Numbered from the stretch's first letter, positions 10,301 to 20,752 are shown. The stretch is 64,000 nt of DNA from Macrosoma leucophasiata (GCA_036365455.1 JAWQUS010000004.1:8005501-8069500), one strand, 5' to 3'. Translations and numbers: made by a program. Notes: generated by a model from the sequence alone, not told the origin.

Positions 10301-12470
10301 AATAATACAAAAGCTATGGTTGCTAGGAATTGATTGGGATGAGGAAGTACCAGAAAATATCCTAAAAGAGTGGTTTACGTACAGAGAAGAACAAATACAA
10401 CTAAACGACATACGTATACCAAGGTGGATAGGCAAGAATAGAAACGAAGTCTGTGAGCTGCACGGATTCTGTGATGCGTCGAAGGTGGCATACGCAGCTG
10501 TTGTGTATGTTCGTGTTATTAATAGCACCGGCAGGGTAAATGTTTCCTTGGTCACTGCGAAAACGAAAGTGGCACCGGTAAAGCAGGTATCCATCCCAAG
10601 ATTGGAATTGTGTGGCGCTGTTTTACTTTGTAAATTGCTTGTTGAAGTCGCAGAGGTCATGAGCGTGGAGAAAGCTAACATTCATGCGTGGACTGACTCG
10701 ACTATTGTCCTAGCGTGGCTTAATAGTCACCCTAGCAAGTGGAATGTGTTTGTCGCCAATCGTGTGTCAGAGATACTTACCAAACTGGAACCTACAAGCT
10801 GGGGTCACGTGACATCAAAGCAAAACCCCGCTGATTGCGCATCACGTGGATTGCGACCGTCAGAATTAATAAAAAATGAAATGTGGTTCAAAGGTCCAGA
10901 ATTCATCTCTCGTGAACCCATTATCTATGCGAAACCAAAGGAAGTTCTGACTGATCTCGAAGTAGCTAAGGTTCATTTCGTTGCCCTTGATGAGTCGATG
11001 TGGGATAAGTTTTCCTCTCTTACCAAAACCAAAAGGGTAATGGCATATTGTAGACGATTTATAAATAATTGTAATAAAACGAATAAAACTAAACGAACTA
11101 CAGGTTATTTAACAGCAAATGAATTAAGCGAAGCATTAAAAATTTTGATAAAACAATGTCAACAGACTAATTTTGAGGAGGATTTAAGAGTTATAAAGCA
11201 AAACAAAGGCTTACCCAAAATTAGTAGGCTCAAATCACTGAATCCATTCATCGATGACGACTGCATTTTGAGGGTTGGAGGTAGGTTGTCTAATTCAGAG
11301 TTGGACCAAAACAGGAAGCATCCGATCTTGATTCCGAAGCAATCCCATCTTGCAGATATCATTGTCGCTGACGCACACCAACATACGCTTCATGGGGGAC
11401 CGCAACTAACATTGGCGTACATCCATAGTAAATATTGGATACTGGGAGCTAAACAGTTGGTCAAGGCATACTATCGACGCTGTGCGACTTGTATGAAAGC
11501 TGCAGCTGCAACAAAAACCCCACTGATGGGCCAACTACCAGCAGCCCGAGTAACGCCAACGCGACCGTTCAGCCATAGCGGAGTTGATTATGCCGGGCCG
11601 ATTTTGTTACGCACCACGAAGGGTCGTGGCCATAAATCTTATAAGGGGTACATTTGTTTGTTCATTTGCATGGCAACCAGAGCCATACACTTGGAAGCCG
11701 TAAGTGACCTGACGTCCGAGACTTTCTTGCAGGCCTTCAAAAGATTTGTCGCTCGACGGGGTCATTGTTCTCAGCTGTGGAGCGACAATGGAACAAATTT
11801 TGTTGGTGCTGCAGCAGAATTAAAAAGGTGTATGGCTGAAGAACAAAAGCAAGTGGCTCAATTGTTAGCTTCTCAGCAGTGTGAGTGGCATTTTATTCCG
11901 CCTCATTCGCCGAATTTCGGTGGATTGTGGGAAGCAGGGGTAAAGTCGGTTAAATACCACTTAAAACGAGTGATTGGCAGTTCAACGTTGACATACGAAG
12001 AGATGGCCACCGTGCTAGCCCAAGTGGAGGCATGCCTGAATTCCCGTCCTATGTCAACACTCAGTGACGATTCAGACAACGGCATGATATTGACCCCTGG
12101 ACATTTCCTGATCGGTGAAGCGCCAGTGGCAGCACCTGATTACAGCTACGAAAGTTCTAATGTTAGCACTTTGCGGCGATGGCAATACACCCAGCGCATG
12201 ATGCAATCATTTTGGCGACAGTGGTCGCAGGATTATTTGAGACAGTTTTTACGTCGTTCTAAATGGACGAGTCAAGGTCCACAGGCTAACCTTGGGGATG
12301 TTGTAGTGATTAAAGAGGACAATTTGCCTCCGTGTAAATGGTTATACGGACGAATCGTTGCTACCCATCCCGGAGAGGATAAAATTATTAGAGTGGTCAC
12401 TCTTCAAACTAAAACTGGCCTCTTGAAGAGACCTGTATCAAAATTGTGTTTTTTGCCTGTGGAAAACTAA
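7320..12470 (+). CDS. BEL/Pao Gag-Pol polyprotein, 1716 aa
   Basis: A single frame encoding all functions needed for reverse transcription and integration. Residues about 120-290 form a Pao-type gag (DUF1759-like, with a KINIPTFTGNYADW motif). Cys/His zinc knuckles follow at about 325-390 (CPYC...; CFNCMGSNHSAKDC; CRIC...H). The aspartic protease has DQGS at about 459-462 in place of the common D-S/T-G. Reverse transcriptase spans about 700-1000 with YVDD at 872-875. RNase H has Asp at 1052 (FCDAS) and 1126 (TDS). The integrase has a His2Cys2 finger at about 1353-1390 and a catalytic triad D1423, D1489 and E1538. The C-terminus from about 1600 resembles DUF5641. The ATG at 7320 is the first in the frame after the leader. 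No frameshift or stop is seen, so it looks functional. Confidence 0.96.
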   Translation: MEAAIALQLDIQSRIDKDFKNYKKSPKERITKVYIENRLENLERLWTKFVRGHDTLVQSFPTTLNTTMYMSGDVYGVTGDSYLDYKCELKEALAKFNLPITDVNNESSKSNRDQATSHVKLPKINIPTFTGNYADWATFKELFDSLIIKNKCIDNVQRLYYLKGYLAGEAEQLLRHVPTQEANFSRCWELLSQRYNNKKLISNNALKRLLSQRSLSIESASGLKSLVDTTNDCLATLANLGINIKNWDILIIHILSLKLDAETRRQWEFSTSDYSDELPTYQQFTEFLTNRFRAVEFLGTKHVVGPNQSAKVKSFHVKDVNDIICPYCKSSHRLMMCKEFQKEPVDSRRKFVLQNNICFNCMGSNHSAKDCRSNIKCRICRRRHHALLHPKGGQYSVDTEASGCVATASEAETAKTNESTQIVSCFATDKVRQQVLLATALVKAMSRNGEGHEIRALLDQGSQSSFVTESTVQYLGLRKASTKSYITGLGGDKTVVSKAMVDIKVQSRIDSNIIIPVKAYVLKNITSLLPTRKVEDLGWVELEDLVLADPEFATPNRIDLLLGAEVYCQILQAGVKKAPVGTLVAQATSLGWILSGMVNPATDSLPQSHIQVMHCCTEGNDMLKKLWELESDIQQSREAMFTDDERRCEQYFAETTRRDPTGRYIVRLPVRHGIPEVTASKVIAERRLKSLQHRLDKEQSLKASYQEVIDEYLSLDHMEVVPKNEIDNPKAIYLPHHAIVRNDKETSKVRVVFDASCRGKNNLSLNDQLLIGPTLQPELRHIIMQWRTSPICMSADIVKMYRQVKVDPQDAEFQRILWRPNEDQEIKCYRLTRVTFGTASAPYLSIRALQQLAKDHGADYPVAADKVMKCFYVDDLMTGVQTVEEGKILYREMNELLNKASFEIQKWNSNSDELVEAMKGKEEELEVRENVKINEDELIRIMGLTWNRSDDTFRYVVTLPILEQSATKRKIISDICRLYDPLGWVGPNIIVAKLIIQKLWLLGIDWDEEVPENILKEWFTYREEQIQLNDIRIPRWIGKNRNEVCELHGFCDASKVAYAAVVYVRVINSTGRVNVSLVTAKTKVAPVKQVSIPRLELCGAVLLCKLLVEVAEVMSVEKANIHAWTDSTIVLAWLNSHPSKWNVFVANRVSEILTKLEPTSWGHVTSKQNPADCASRGLRPSELIKNEMWFKGPEFISREPIIYAKPKEVLTDLEVAKVHFVALDESMWDKFSSLTKTKRVMAYCRRFINNCNKTNKTKRTTGYLTANELSEALKILIKQCQQTNFEEDLRVIKQNKGLPKISRLKSLNPFIDDDCILRVGGRLSNSELDQNRKHPILIPKQSHLADIIVADAHQHTLHGGPQLTLAYIHSKYWILGAKQLVKAYYRRCATCMKAAAATKTPLMGQLPAARVTPTRPFSHSGVDYAGPILLRTTKGRGHKSYKGYICLFICMATRAIHLEAVSDLTSETFLQAFKRFVARRGHCSQLWSDNGTNFVGAAAELKRCMAEEQKQVAQLLASQQCEWHFIPPHSPNFGGLWEAGVKSVKYHLKRVIGSSTLTYEEMATVLAQVEACLNSRPMSTLSDDSDNGMILTPGHFLIGEAPVAAPDYSYESSNVSTLRRWQYTQRMMQSFWRQWSQDYLRQFLRRSKWTSQGPQANLGDVVVIKEDNLPPCKWLYGRIVATHPGEDKIIRVVTLQTKTGLLKRPVSKLCFLPVEN

Positions 12471-12752
12471 TGTTATTCCATTGTATTTTATTTGTATTTT
12501 GTGTATAGTGAGTAAGTCAAATTATTGTTTCTTCTTTTGGAATACTTACATTTCTTAACTAACTTATATTTTTTAAGCTCACCAACGGCCATTTAGAAAT
12601 ACTGTCTGCAGTATTTTATTTTGTTTAAATGTTAGTTCTGTTAATCTTTTAATTCAACTTTAAGACGATTCAACCAGCCCAGGGTGGGCGGTAGGTAGGT
12701 AACTTTTAAATTCTAAAGGGACAAAGTTTCACTTTGCCCTTGGTGGGCGGTA
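12471..12752 (+). other. BEL/Pao 3' untranslated region with duplicated G-rich tract
   Basis: The motif GGTGGGCGGTA occurs twice, at 12683-12693 and 12742-12752. The second copy directly abuts the 3' LTR, the position of the plus-strand priming tract in BEL elements. The upstream copy may be a duplicated or central tract. Confidence 0.65.
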
Positions 12753-12978
12753 TGTGAAATATTGCAGCCCCATCTGTGGTTCCACTAGTCTATACTAGAT
12801 GGCGCTGTACCGATCATCAGATCGGCTAAATGACGCTGTATAGATTTTTTGCATATGTCGTAAAACTAATAAGTGTTTGTGGAAATAAATTTTGTTCCGT
12901 GCGACTGTGGTTGTTTAATTGACTTCCCGGTTCGTTTCGGACCACACCTCGGACCACCGCTCGCTCGGTATTTGTTCA
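12753..12978 (+). repeat. 3' LTR of BEL/Pao element
   Basis: 226 bp, TGTGAAAT to TTGTTCA, identical by eye to the 5' LTR, followed by the TACGG target duplication. Confidence 0.95.
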
Positions 12979-13342
12979 TACGGATTTACTTTATATATGT
13001 AAAAATAATAAAATACAGTCATTAAAGAGCAGCATGGTGTTGATTGTATACATTACTATAGGTAGGGTACATTAAATTGTGAAAAGATAGTGGCAGGTAC
13101 ACAATTATATAGCAAACAAATAATGTATTGTACATAATGATAAGTCACATAGGTATTATATATGTACGATAAACAAAATTAACTATTCGGCTAATTCCAA
13201 TAATGAATTTGAAAAATGATCAATTATGTTATATCAGGGAACTGGCCGCTTGATCACGTAGGAACCTTTCTTAGTAAGTAGTAGCATGACGTTAAAAACC
13301 TTCGCTTTTCGTCCATAAAATTATAAGATATTTTACTGTGTA

Positions 13343-13345
<3 letters not shown>

Positions 13346-13396
<51 letters not shown>

Positions 13397-13400
13397 TGTG
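13346..13400 (+). repeat. (TG)n microsatellite
   Basis: A dinucleotide tract of about 27 units with one TA interruption near 13389. Confidence 0.95.
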
Positions 13401-13451
13401 TTTTTATGCAAGATTTATGATATATGAAAATGATTAATATACTTAATTCTC

Positions 13452-13786
13452 TTATGTTTCTAATTCCTGTATTATTTCGATTATAGATTTCTTAAAATTT
13501 TGTTTTTTACTATTAAATAAGTCAACCGAGCAAAATTTTTTATTAAAGATTTTTTTCGTTCGATAGATTACTGAATTTTCGAAGTAATTAGTACGGGTAC
13601 GAGGGAGATGGAACAGTGGGGTATCTCTACGTCGGTAAGTAGGAGTTCGCAATTGAAGGAATAACTCGGTAAGATGGGGACTGTCGATTGTTCCGTGGCA
13701 AACATTATGGAGAAATAGCATGTCAAGAAGAGATCTCCTGTCTTTGAGAGATAAAACATTGTGAACATGTTGAAACGGCAATCCAA
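13452..13786 (-). pseudogene. C-terminal fragment of a Jockey/CR1-like LINE reverse transcriptase
   Basis: On the minus strand about 109 codons read through a typical LINE post-RT region: SLKDRRSLLDMLFLHNV, then GTIDSPHLTEL and PRTRTNYFENSVIYR, ending QELET-stop at 13452. No ATG starts the match, and a TAG lies just upstream of it in the same frame, so this is a truncated remnant. It joins repeat R5 at about 13787, probably a rearrangement or insertion boundary. The polymerase core is absent. Confidence 0.75.
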
Positions 13787-14275
13787 TCTAAAATGGTCGA
13801 GGAGGGCAATGGCTGTCACATGCGTCATACTCGTGAACGGGTGCTGTTGGTTGGGACTGGTCTGTTCTGGTTTGCAGGAGCTACATCACATTTAGTAGAT
13901 AGCAGTTTATTTGGATCTATGCTATGGACGTTCACATTATTTGATTTTTCACGATAATCTGTGCTAGATTTAAGCTCTCATTTGAAAGAGCTCTTACTGA
14001 ATTTGTTGGGTAGCGGAGTTCTTCTCAGTAGTGACTGCACTTGAATAACTTTGATGTTCACGAATAAGTTTCTCTTTTTCTTCATTTATCATCATTAAAT
14101 GAATTGAAAATTTTTGTGATTATTAAGTTTTAACTAAGTAGTTTAAATTCTATTTTTTTTTAAATTTACTATTAACATATTATATATTTTTGCTTTTACT
14201 ATATGTAATGGTTATTCACTCTAGGTATTTTATGATTTCATGACGTTTTGAAAGTATCTGTAGTAAACACATAAT
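13787..14275 (+). repeat. R5 LINE-like 3' region, copy 1
   Basis: This matches 63034-63535 closely, from CTAAAATGGTCGAGGAGGGC through GTAGATAGCAGTTTATTTG to GACGTTTTGAAAGTATCTGT. The sister copy continues to an AATAAA and a TTTCTATTTCTA tail, which suggests a LINE 3' end. This copy lacks that tail. No coding domain is recognised. Confidence 0.65.
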
Positions 14276-14851
14276 TAGACATTTTTCGCAATCCTAGCAG
14301 CCTGTGTGCTTTTATCCCCGATGGCCATATGTCTAATATCGTGTACAGAGAAGCATACTGTAAAGAAGATTTTTTTAGCTACCCAAAATTTATATCCAAA
14401 AAGGGCTGCCCAAAGTCCCAAAGTCACTATTTCACGCGAAAAAAGTCGCAGGCACAGCTAGTCAAATAATAAATTGATATTAAGGAAACTGATCTGAATC
14501 AAAAGTTTAATTGTTGATGCATGTACCTACCTATGCATAACCGTAAACTAGTTTGTTCTACTTGTAACTGTATCGCCATTAGGCCACGTTATGACAGGAA
14601 TTTGGGCAATCGTAATTCTACTAAGTCGTTAACATTTTAATATCCACGAGCCGTAGCTGCAATATAAACCATATCGTCCAACTTAGGCCCTTAAAATAAG
14701 CATAAAGAAAGTACATGTAAACAATTCCCACGCGCACGCTTTGCGAGTATCTCGAGAATGCCCAGTATGATTTTGTTTTCCACGCGAATAATATTGTAAT
14801 TAGTGTAATAATAAATTCGTTCTGCCACTTACTACAATATGTTCTAAATAA
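14276..14851. other. No gene or repeat recognised
   Basis: AT-rich sequence without a supportable coding frame or repeat terminus. Confidence 0.35.
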
Positions 14852-15101
14852 TCTAAATATATAAAACTCAATTGCTGTTCGCTAAAACTCGAGAACGGCT
14901 GCACAGATTTAGCTAATTTTGGTTTTGAATGATTTTTGCAAGTCCAGGGAAGGTTTAAGAGCTAAGAAAATATGAAGAAATTGAAGGGAAATAGTAAAAA
15001 CCATAATTTCATTTTGCCATACAAATAGTTCGTAGGTATCTATCAAACCTTTGACACATTATTTCATTCTGAGGCAATACGAAGTTTGCCGGGTCAGCTA
15101 G
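14852..15101 (+). mobile_element. Non-autonomous Helitron, copy A
   Basis: Starts TCTAAATATATAAAACTC after a host A and ends GGGTCAGCTAG. A GGCAA/TTGCC stem with loop TACGAAGT lies just upstream of the CTAG end. These are the three Helitron hallmarks: 5' TC, 3' CTRR and a subterminal hairpin. The base after CTAG is C rather than the expected T, which may be a later substitution. The 3' end is shared with 35471-35840. No Rep/helicase is encoded. Confidence 0.75.
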
Positions 15102-15269
15102 CAATATATAAAAGAAAACATGATTGACTACCGACTGACTAAGCCAGAGCTGTGAGGTGACCCATCACAGAGATAAAACAATTTTGGTTTCAGATGTGGT
15201 TGTTATCTCTCTTTTTGGCTTACATAGTTGACATACATGTTATAAAATTAAATGTTAGTTTAGTTAATG

Positions 15270-15450
15270 TCTTATTTAGTACACCCCACTCTGATGTATT
15301 TCTTTTCATCTGTTCTTAGTAGTGGTTGCCTGGAAGAAATCGCTGCTGAGCGATAAGGCCGCCATTTTTACTGTACTTTCTTTTGTATCTTTGTATTGTC
15401 TATGTATTCATATGGTGTACAATAAAGAATATTGTATTGTATTGTATTGC
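15270..15450 (+). repeat. LINE 3' end with ATTGT-repeat tail
   Basis: Contains GTGGTTGCCTGGAAGAAATC, then GAGCGATAAGGCCGCC, a tail I recognise from common lepidopteran LINEs. An AATAAAG and a short (ATTGT)n run follow at about 15421-15449. The coding part is absent, so this is a heavily 5'-truncated copy. Confidence 0.65.
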
Positions 15451-16149
15451 AACCGTTGGATTGATTTTGTGTAGATGTCTATAGGCTGCACTATATATTT
15501 ACCATCCATAACTGCATGCTTGTTCTCCGCCATCATTAGGTACATAACAAACACACAGACGACCACTTGACAAAGCAATTTGAAATTTGGCATACGGAAA
15601 GTTATTACAATGTAGGAAACCGCTTAGATAATATTTTAAAAATAATCGCCTCTATAATTCCCCTTGGTTTCCTTAATTGGGTTAAAGAGACTTTGTAGAC
15701 TTCAAAAAAGAAGACACTTATACATTGACAGTAAAAGTTTCATTATTCTTTTCCTTTATAGAAATATCACAAATGTAAGGTAGGTAAATAATCGCTGCTG
15801 ACGGTACCAAAACAATATTTTAGTAATAAAACCAAAGTTTACGAGGTGAAACTACAAACCATTTATTTTTACGTATATTTTGTCCCTTCCTCGTCTGTCA
15901 ATTACACAAGTAAAAGCATTAAAGTGAAACTTAAGATACTAAGTCAACCTTTTTGTGTTGTTACGCAAACTGAGAAAAAATAGATAACGCCACGATGACA
16001 ATTGACATGACGTGATTCTTAACTTAACAACAATCTAATTGGTGTAGGTATAGTTCAGAAAAAAACTTGACGATAAACAATGTAATTAATTTTGAAGCGA
16101 TTAAAAAAGGTATTTGGAGCTGTAACAAGACAGATCGGATCACCTTTCA
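15451..16149. other. No gene or repeat recognised
   Basis: AT-rich sequence with no coding frame I can support before the LINE fragment that follows. Confidence 0.3.
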
Positions 16150-16575
16150 GATAAATTCGGATTGGGGTCGACTCAATTTAGTGGAGTTCAACCCCTCGAA
16201 GACACAAGTCTACGCGTTCACCGCTAAAAAAACCCCCATTCATCGTAGCGCCACAGTTCCAGGACACTCCGCTTCCCGTCGGTAAGAGTATCGGTATCCT
16301 GGACGTTGACATATCGAACGAAGTGCAATTCGGGAGTCACATTGAGAGTAAGACGAAGTTGGCATCCAAAGAGCTAGGGGTGCTCAACAAAGCGGGGCAG
16401 TATTATACATCGGGGCAGCTACTACAGCTTTATAAAGCCTAAGTGCGGCCCCATTTAGAATACTGCTCTCATTTGTGGGCGGGAGCCCCCAAATATCAGC
16501 TTGGTCCACTTAACTCCCTACAAAGACGCGCCGTTCGTTCGTTCGACATCTGAGCCTGCGCAGAGACATTGGGAC
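16150..16575 (+). pseudogene. Degenerate LINE reverse transcriptase fragment
   Basis: Aligns by eye with 46045-46490, the post-YADD region of the LINE described there. Shared blocks include AAGACACAAxTCTxCGCGTT, GTTGACATATCGAACGAA and TACTGCTCTCATTTGTGGGC. The frame is broken by an extra base in an A/C run near 16227 and by TAA in the AAAGCCTAAG stretch at about 16440. The homology ends at CTGCGCAGAGACATT. It is a dead, 5'- and 3'-truncated copy. Confidence 0.85.
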
Positions 16576-16721
16576 TATTTACTATATTTCAACTGTGAAG
16601 GTTATGTGATCACCAGGGTGCCACATAAAAATCCAAATAAATTCAGCATCAATTTTCAAGTCCATATTTTGTAATTGTGGCCTATAATTTAGTTCACCAA
16701 TCGAAACTTTTTTGGTATAGA

Positions 16722-16880
16722 TTTTTTTATGTTAAAAAGGTGGCAAACAAGCTTCAGCCTATAGACACCCACACAAAGACCAGATGTCAAAATGTAGATG
16801 CGTTGCCACCCCTGAGACCTATATAAATAACTATGGTCTCAGATTATGACTCTGTGATAGTTATTACGGAGCCATACATT
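16722..16880 (-). repeat. R1 SINE-like repeat, minus strand, partial
   Basis: Begins with a T-run (inverse of the A-tail) and AAGGTGGCAAACAAGCTT. It runs through the inverse of the GTGTGGGTGTCTATAGGCTG block to GATAGTTATTACGGAGCCAT. The 5' half of R1 is missing. Confidence 0.75.
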
Positions 16881-17230
16881 GATGAGTGGAACTGAAACTT
16901 TGTGTCTCATTCATTGATATACAAAAAACCATGGTCTCATTATAGATTTTGAGTCCATTTGTTGCCTTGTTATGGAAACTCCTATGGTTATAGATACTCC
17001 ACAGGCGCCTGGATTCACTAGTTACTTTCTTGGAGCTTTCCCATTCACTTTAGAAGGTACGGTTGCAACTCGCGCCCCACAAAAGCCTCCATACAACAAT
17101 CAGTCCGTAGTCACTGCGCGGTGACGTTAACGACTCGTTCCCATGCTGCATGACGGCTCATCCTTAACTAATAGGGTTGTCAAATATTATTTCTTAATTT
17201 CTTGTAAACTGTATGACGTCTTACAGGATC

Positions 17231-17412
17231 AGTCGCATAACGTACTACCTTTCGCAAAATGCACCCCATGCGCAAAACGTAGGTATCATTTTCACAATGC
17301 ACCTTTCTCAAAAAGTACCTTCCTTCATATTGCACCATTCTCATAGTGCACCTTTTCCACAATGTACCTTTCCCATAACGCACATTTCGCAAAACGTACT
17401 TTTTCCAACAAT
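17231..17412 (+). repeat. Degenerate 16-17 bp tandem repeat array, about 11 units
   Basis: Successive units follow the pattern TTTCNCANAATGYACC, for example TTTCGCAAAATGCACC, TTTTCCACAATGTACC, ATTCTCATAGTGCACC and TTTCGCAAAACGTAC. Spacing is 15-18 bp with one slightly longer unit. The units differ from one another but keep the CA...AxYGYAC core. No coding function is supported. Confidence 0.75.
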
Positions 17413-19022
17413 GTTATTTGTTACAGGGCTACAGGTAATGAAAAGGTGAATTAGGGTTACGTACTTGTTTCAACACACATAGTACTTACAAAAAGAAAAC
17501 ACCAAACACAATCATACACACAAATGTTTTCATATTTGGGATCATGTATTCATGCTAGTTAACTTCCCTTTTGTCTATGTTAATACAATTATATATATTT
17601 ATATGATAGTAATAATCACAGAAATTCCGTGATAATTATTATACCTTTATCTTCTAAACATCTTGTTACGTCACCGAAATAAAAACAAAGAAAATAAAGA
17701 TGGATCGCAATCGTCGGTAAAGTTAAAAACGATTTCACCCAGACGCGGTAGTTTTCGCTTGCTAATGATAGGTTATTTAAATTTATAGTTATATATATTT
17801 AAATTTACTTCAATCTCAATTAAAGTCTGAATATGTTGTAATCGACCTTTCTTATACACTTATTGTACCATATATGCATAAAGGAATTGAAGACTTCTTC
17901 TTGAAATAAAATTAAATCGATAATAAACTAAGGTACAATATTTAAGTACCTAATAATAAATACTATACCGAAGTACAACAAAAAAAACAATCACCCAAAC
18001 GAGAACAGTAGTCAAAGTCAAAGAACAGTAAATAATCAAAACTGAACACTGAAACAAACTGACAACCCTAAAACAACGACACGCCTTGAAAGGAGGTTTC
18101 ATTTTTAAACCCCAAAGAAACAATAGCCATATTTGAATAGGACTCCGTACGTCGGATTCAATAAACAATGCTTTGCGTCTCTTTGTATGTCTTAGATCTT
18201 ACACAACAGCTTTAAACCTTATACGAATAAAGTTCAGTTTAAAAGTCAAATAAACCATTTATTACCATGATATGTGTGAGAATTTACGATGAATGAGTAT
18301 CCGGACCTGTGGCATAACACGATGATTACTATTTATAAAAGTAAAATTAAAAAGTAAGTGAAATGTATTCAAATGTCCTCTACGTCACATTGACAGATCT
18401 AATTGCTCATTACATATAGAAGTGTAACAATGGAGAGAGTGGATTTTTACTGAATAAAATTAAACCGTTAGAAATTATAAACAATTTGAAGAATATGTAA
18501 TTTGATAGGATTTCTGACGAAAGCAGTGGAAGATTGATTTGCTTAGTAAGAAATTGTTGTGTAGGTATATAGGTACAATAACAACAATTTCTTTGATAAA
18601 GATAATTGATTCACTGATAAAAGAGCTAAAGGCAAAGGTTTTGAATACTTTTGAAAAAAGTGTTTTTTATTGTTTCTTAACAATAAACAGTGGATTAACT
18701 GCTTCTAATACTTACTGGCCGCTATTCACTATTATTCTAATGACCCTGGTTCGACTTTTGAGGTCATTGATATTGTTATAATAATATTCAAAAAGATTTC
18801 CCTCTGCGTGGTCCTGAGCCTTCTTATGAAGCCCACAGTAAGCAACAACATTTCTAAAGAAAGATAATATAAAAATAACACATTTATTTTTTTATGGACT
18901 TGCAAGGTCAAAAAATTTGTTCGTAATAAAATCAATTCCACTAGGTCCTTAAAAAATTTAGATAAGATGCTATACCAGAAAGAGAATACACCAAGGAGTT
19001 CTCCCTACATTTCTATACTTCA
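17413..19022. other. 1.6 kb with no gene or repeat recognised
   Basis: Strongly AT-rich. It contains only short chance frames. I see no terminal repeat, tail or RNA gene. Confidence 0.35.
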
Positions 19023-19306
19023 TACTGGTGGTAGAGTTCCAGTGTAAGGCTCGAGGGCGTTGGCACCACCGCATTACCTAATCTATCTGCCACCAAATGG
19101 TAGTGGTCAGCTCCTTCTATCGTGTTCCGGTTACATGGCAATGTACGGCCCCATAATAACTAACACAGAGACAAAATAACTAAAGAGTCAGGGATGGCAA
19201 CGCATCTACATTTTGATCGCTGGCCTCTGTATGGGTGTCTATTAGTCATCACTTAACATCAATGTGAACTGCATGCTTGTTTGCCACCTTCAGTACATTA
19301 AAAAAA
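19023..19306 (+). repeat. R1 SINE-like repeat, full length
   Basis: Begins ACTGGTGGTAGAGTTCCAGT and ends GCTTGTTTGCCACCTTCAGT followed by ACATTAAAAAA. About 284 bp. Confidence 0.85.
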
Positions 19307-19653
19307 GAACGGTTAGCCCACGGATTATGGAATAATAATGAATAAACGTAAACAACGCTGTTCTCTTATATAAGGCGGCCAACTTTCTGAAAATAGCATG
19401 CGGGACTTTTTGTGGATAGATAGTGTATGGTGAATGCGAATTAAGAAGTTTTGTCAGTATGCGTACCAAAATTAGATAAAAACACAAAACTTACATACTG
19501 AAGACATTTATTTTTAAAATAGTATATTTGGTATATAGGTATCACTAGAGTGACACTTTTTTAAAGAATTCGAAATGGAACAAAGCGATCACATACACAC
19601 ACACGCAAACATTATTCAATTGCATTCTCTTGTTTGCATGCGTGCGTGTGTGG

Positions 19654-19671
19654 GTGTAGTGTACACTACAC
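19654..19671. repeat. 18-bp perfect palindrome
   Basis: GTGTAGTGTACACTACAC is its own reverse complement. It lies just after a CA/TG-rich stretch (19594-19651). Confidence 0.8.
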
Positions 19672-19774
19672 TACATGTTATAGGCACATAGGTATGTGTG
19701 TGACTGTGTGGTTAGGTAGTAGCACAGTAGATAGGTTGTAACTTGAAAGAAAATAGGCATGGTACGTCAATGCA

Positions 19775-19902
19775 TCGAATGCGGGACACCCGGAACGCAT
19801 CCAACATTTTGCGAGACTATTTTATTACTTCTTACAAAGCGGGATTACATCGCGCATTACGGGACGATCCCGCAGAATCCGGGACAGTTGGCCCCCTTAC
19901 TC
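19775..19902. repeat. Possible hAT-like MITE fragment
   Basis: Contains several CCCG/CGGGAC words (GCGGGACACCCGG, ACGGGACGATCCCG, CCGGGACAGTTGGC) and ends GGGACAGTTGGCCCCCTTA. This resembles the inverse of a TAGGGTTGCCAACTGTCCC hAT terminus. The other end and the target duplication are not identifiable. Confidence 0.3.
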
Positions 19903-20461
19903 TAATACAAAATAATTTAAAAATGCTTTTCTAAAGAGATAAAGCGTTACAACTTTCCATTTTAATCATGCGGAATAAAAAAACGTCTTAGACACCAAAT
20001 AATCTAGCATTATCTACGTTCGACGTGGTCAAAAACCTATTTTCTAAACAAAGCAGGTGAAGAATTAAGCATGACAATCTGGGTTTTATTAGACGCAATG
20101 AGAGCGAATCCGAAGTGACACCAGGTGAAAGGTGATTGAAAGCCTGTGTACCATGACCTTCTTAGGCAGTATTGTTTTATTCCTGTAATGTTGTCAACTG
20201 AAAGAGACGCAGCTACTTTCTCATGTCATAGTCAAAAGTAAGGATAAAATAAAATTCGTTATCGACGCGCAGGACCAGAAAGTAGTCAAGTTTTAAGGAA
20301 AGATAGACATAATAATTTTACATTCAATACTCTCTTCATACAGGGTGTCCTAGAACTCAACTATAAGCCGAAACCGGGTTATGGGATAGATGGTAATTAA
20401 TCATGAGAAGAATCAGAAAATAATCAACTCATGTATTTTGAAAATTATGAGCATTTTAAAA

Positions 20462-20752
20462 AACAGTGCATTTTGGTCTCACACTATATAGAAAATGAAG
20501 AATAAAAAAATGATCCGCGCAATACGTGGCGGTACCCTTAATATTTTTTTTCATGTTTCTATTCTACCACTTCGTCGGTGTGATTATGGTGTATACGTGT
20601 GCCAAATTTTAAGTCTCTAGTAGGTACCAATAGTTTTTGTGCTAAACCGCGGACGGACAGACGGACAGACAGACCGACAAGACAGACATACAGACATACA
20701 GACAGACATGGCAAAACTATAAGGGTTCCTTGTTTACTACAGAACCCTAAAA
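20462..20752 (+). repeat. R3 GACA-rich repeat, 5'-truncated
   Basis: Matches the inverse of 32490-32740: GTTTCTATTCTACCACTT, then CGCGGACGGACAGACGG, a GACA microsatellite (about 20650-20708), ACTATAAGGGTTCCTTGTTT and finally CAGAACCCTAA. It is non-coding. Confidence 0.75.

Larger units (their letters stand above)
6231..12978 (+). mobile_element. Complete BEL/Pao LTR retrotransposon, 6.75 kb
   Basis: Two 226-bp LTRs flank an internal region with a primer-binding-site candidate, an 863-bp leader, a single gag-pol frame (7320-12470) and a G-rich tract against the 3' LTR. The target duplication TACGG lies at 6226-6230 and 12979-12983. The LTRs begin TGTGAAAT and end TTGTTCA (TG...CA) and appear identical by eye. 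No env-like frame follows pol. Identical LTRs and an unbroken frame point to a recent and possibly competent insertion. Confidence 0.96.
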
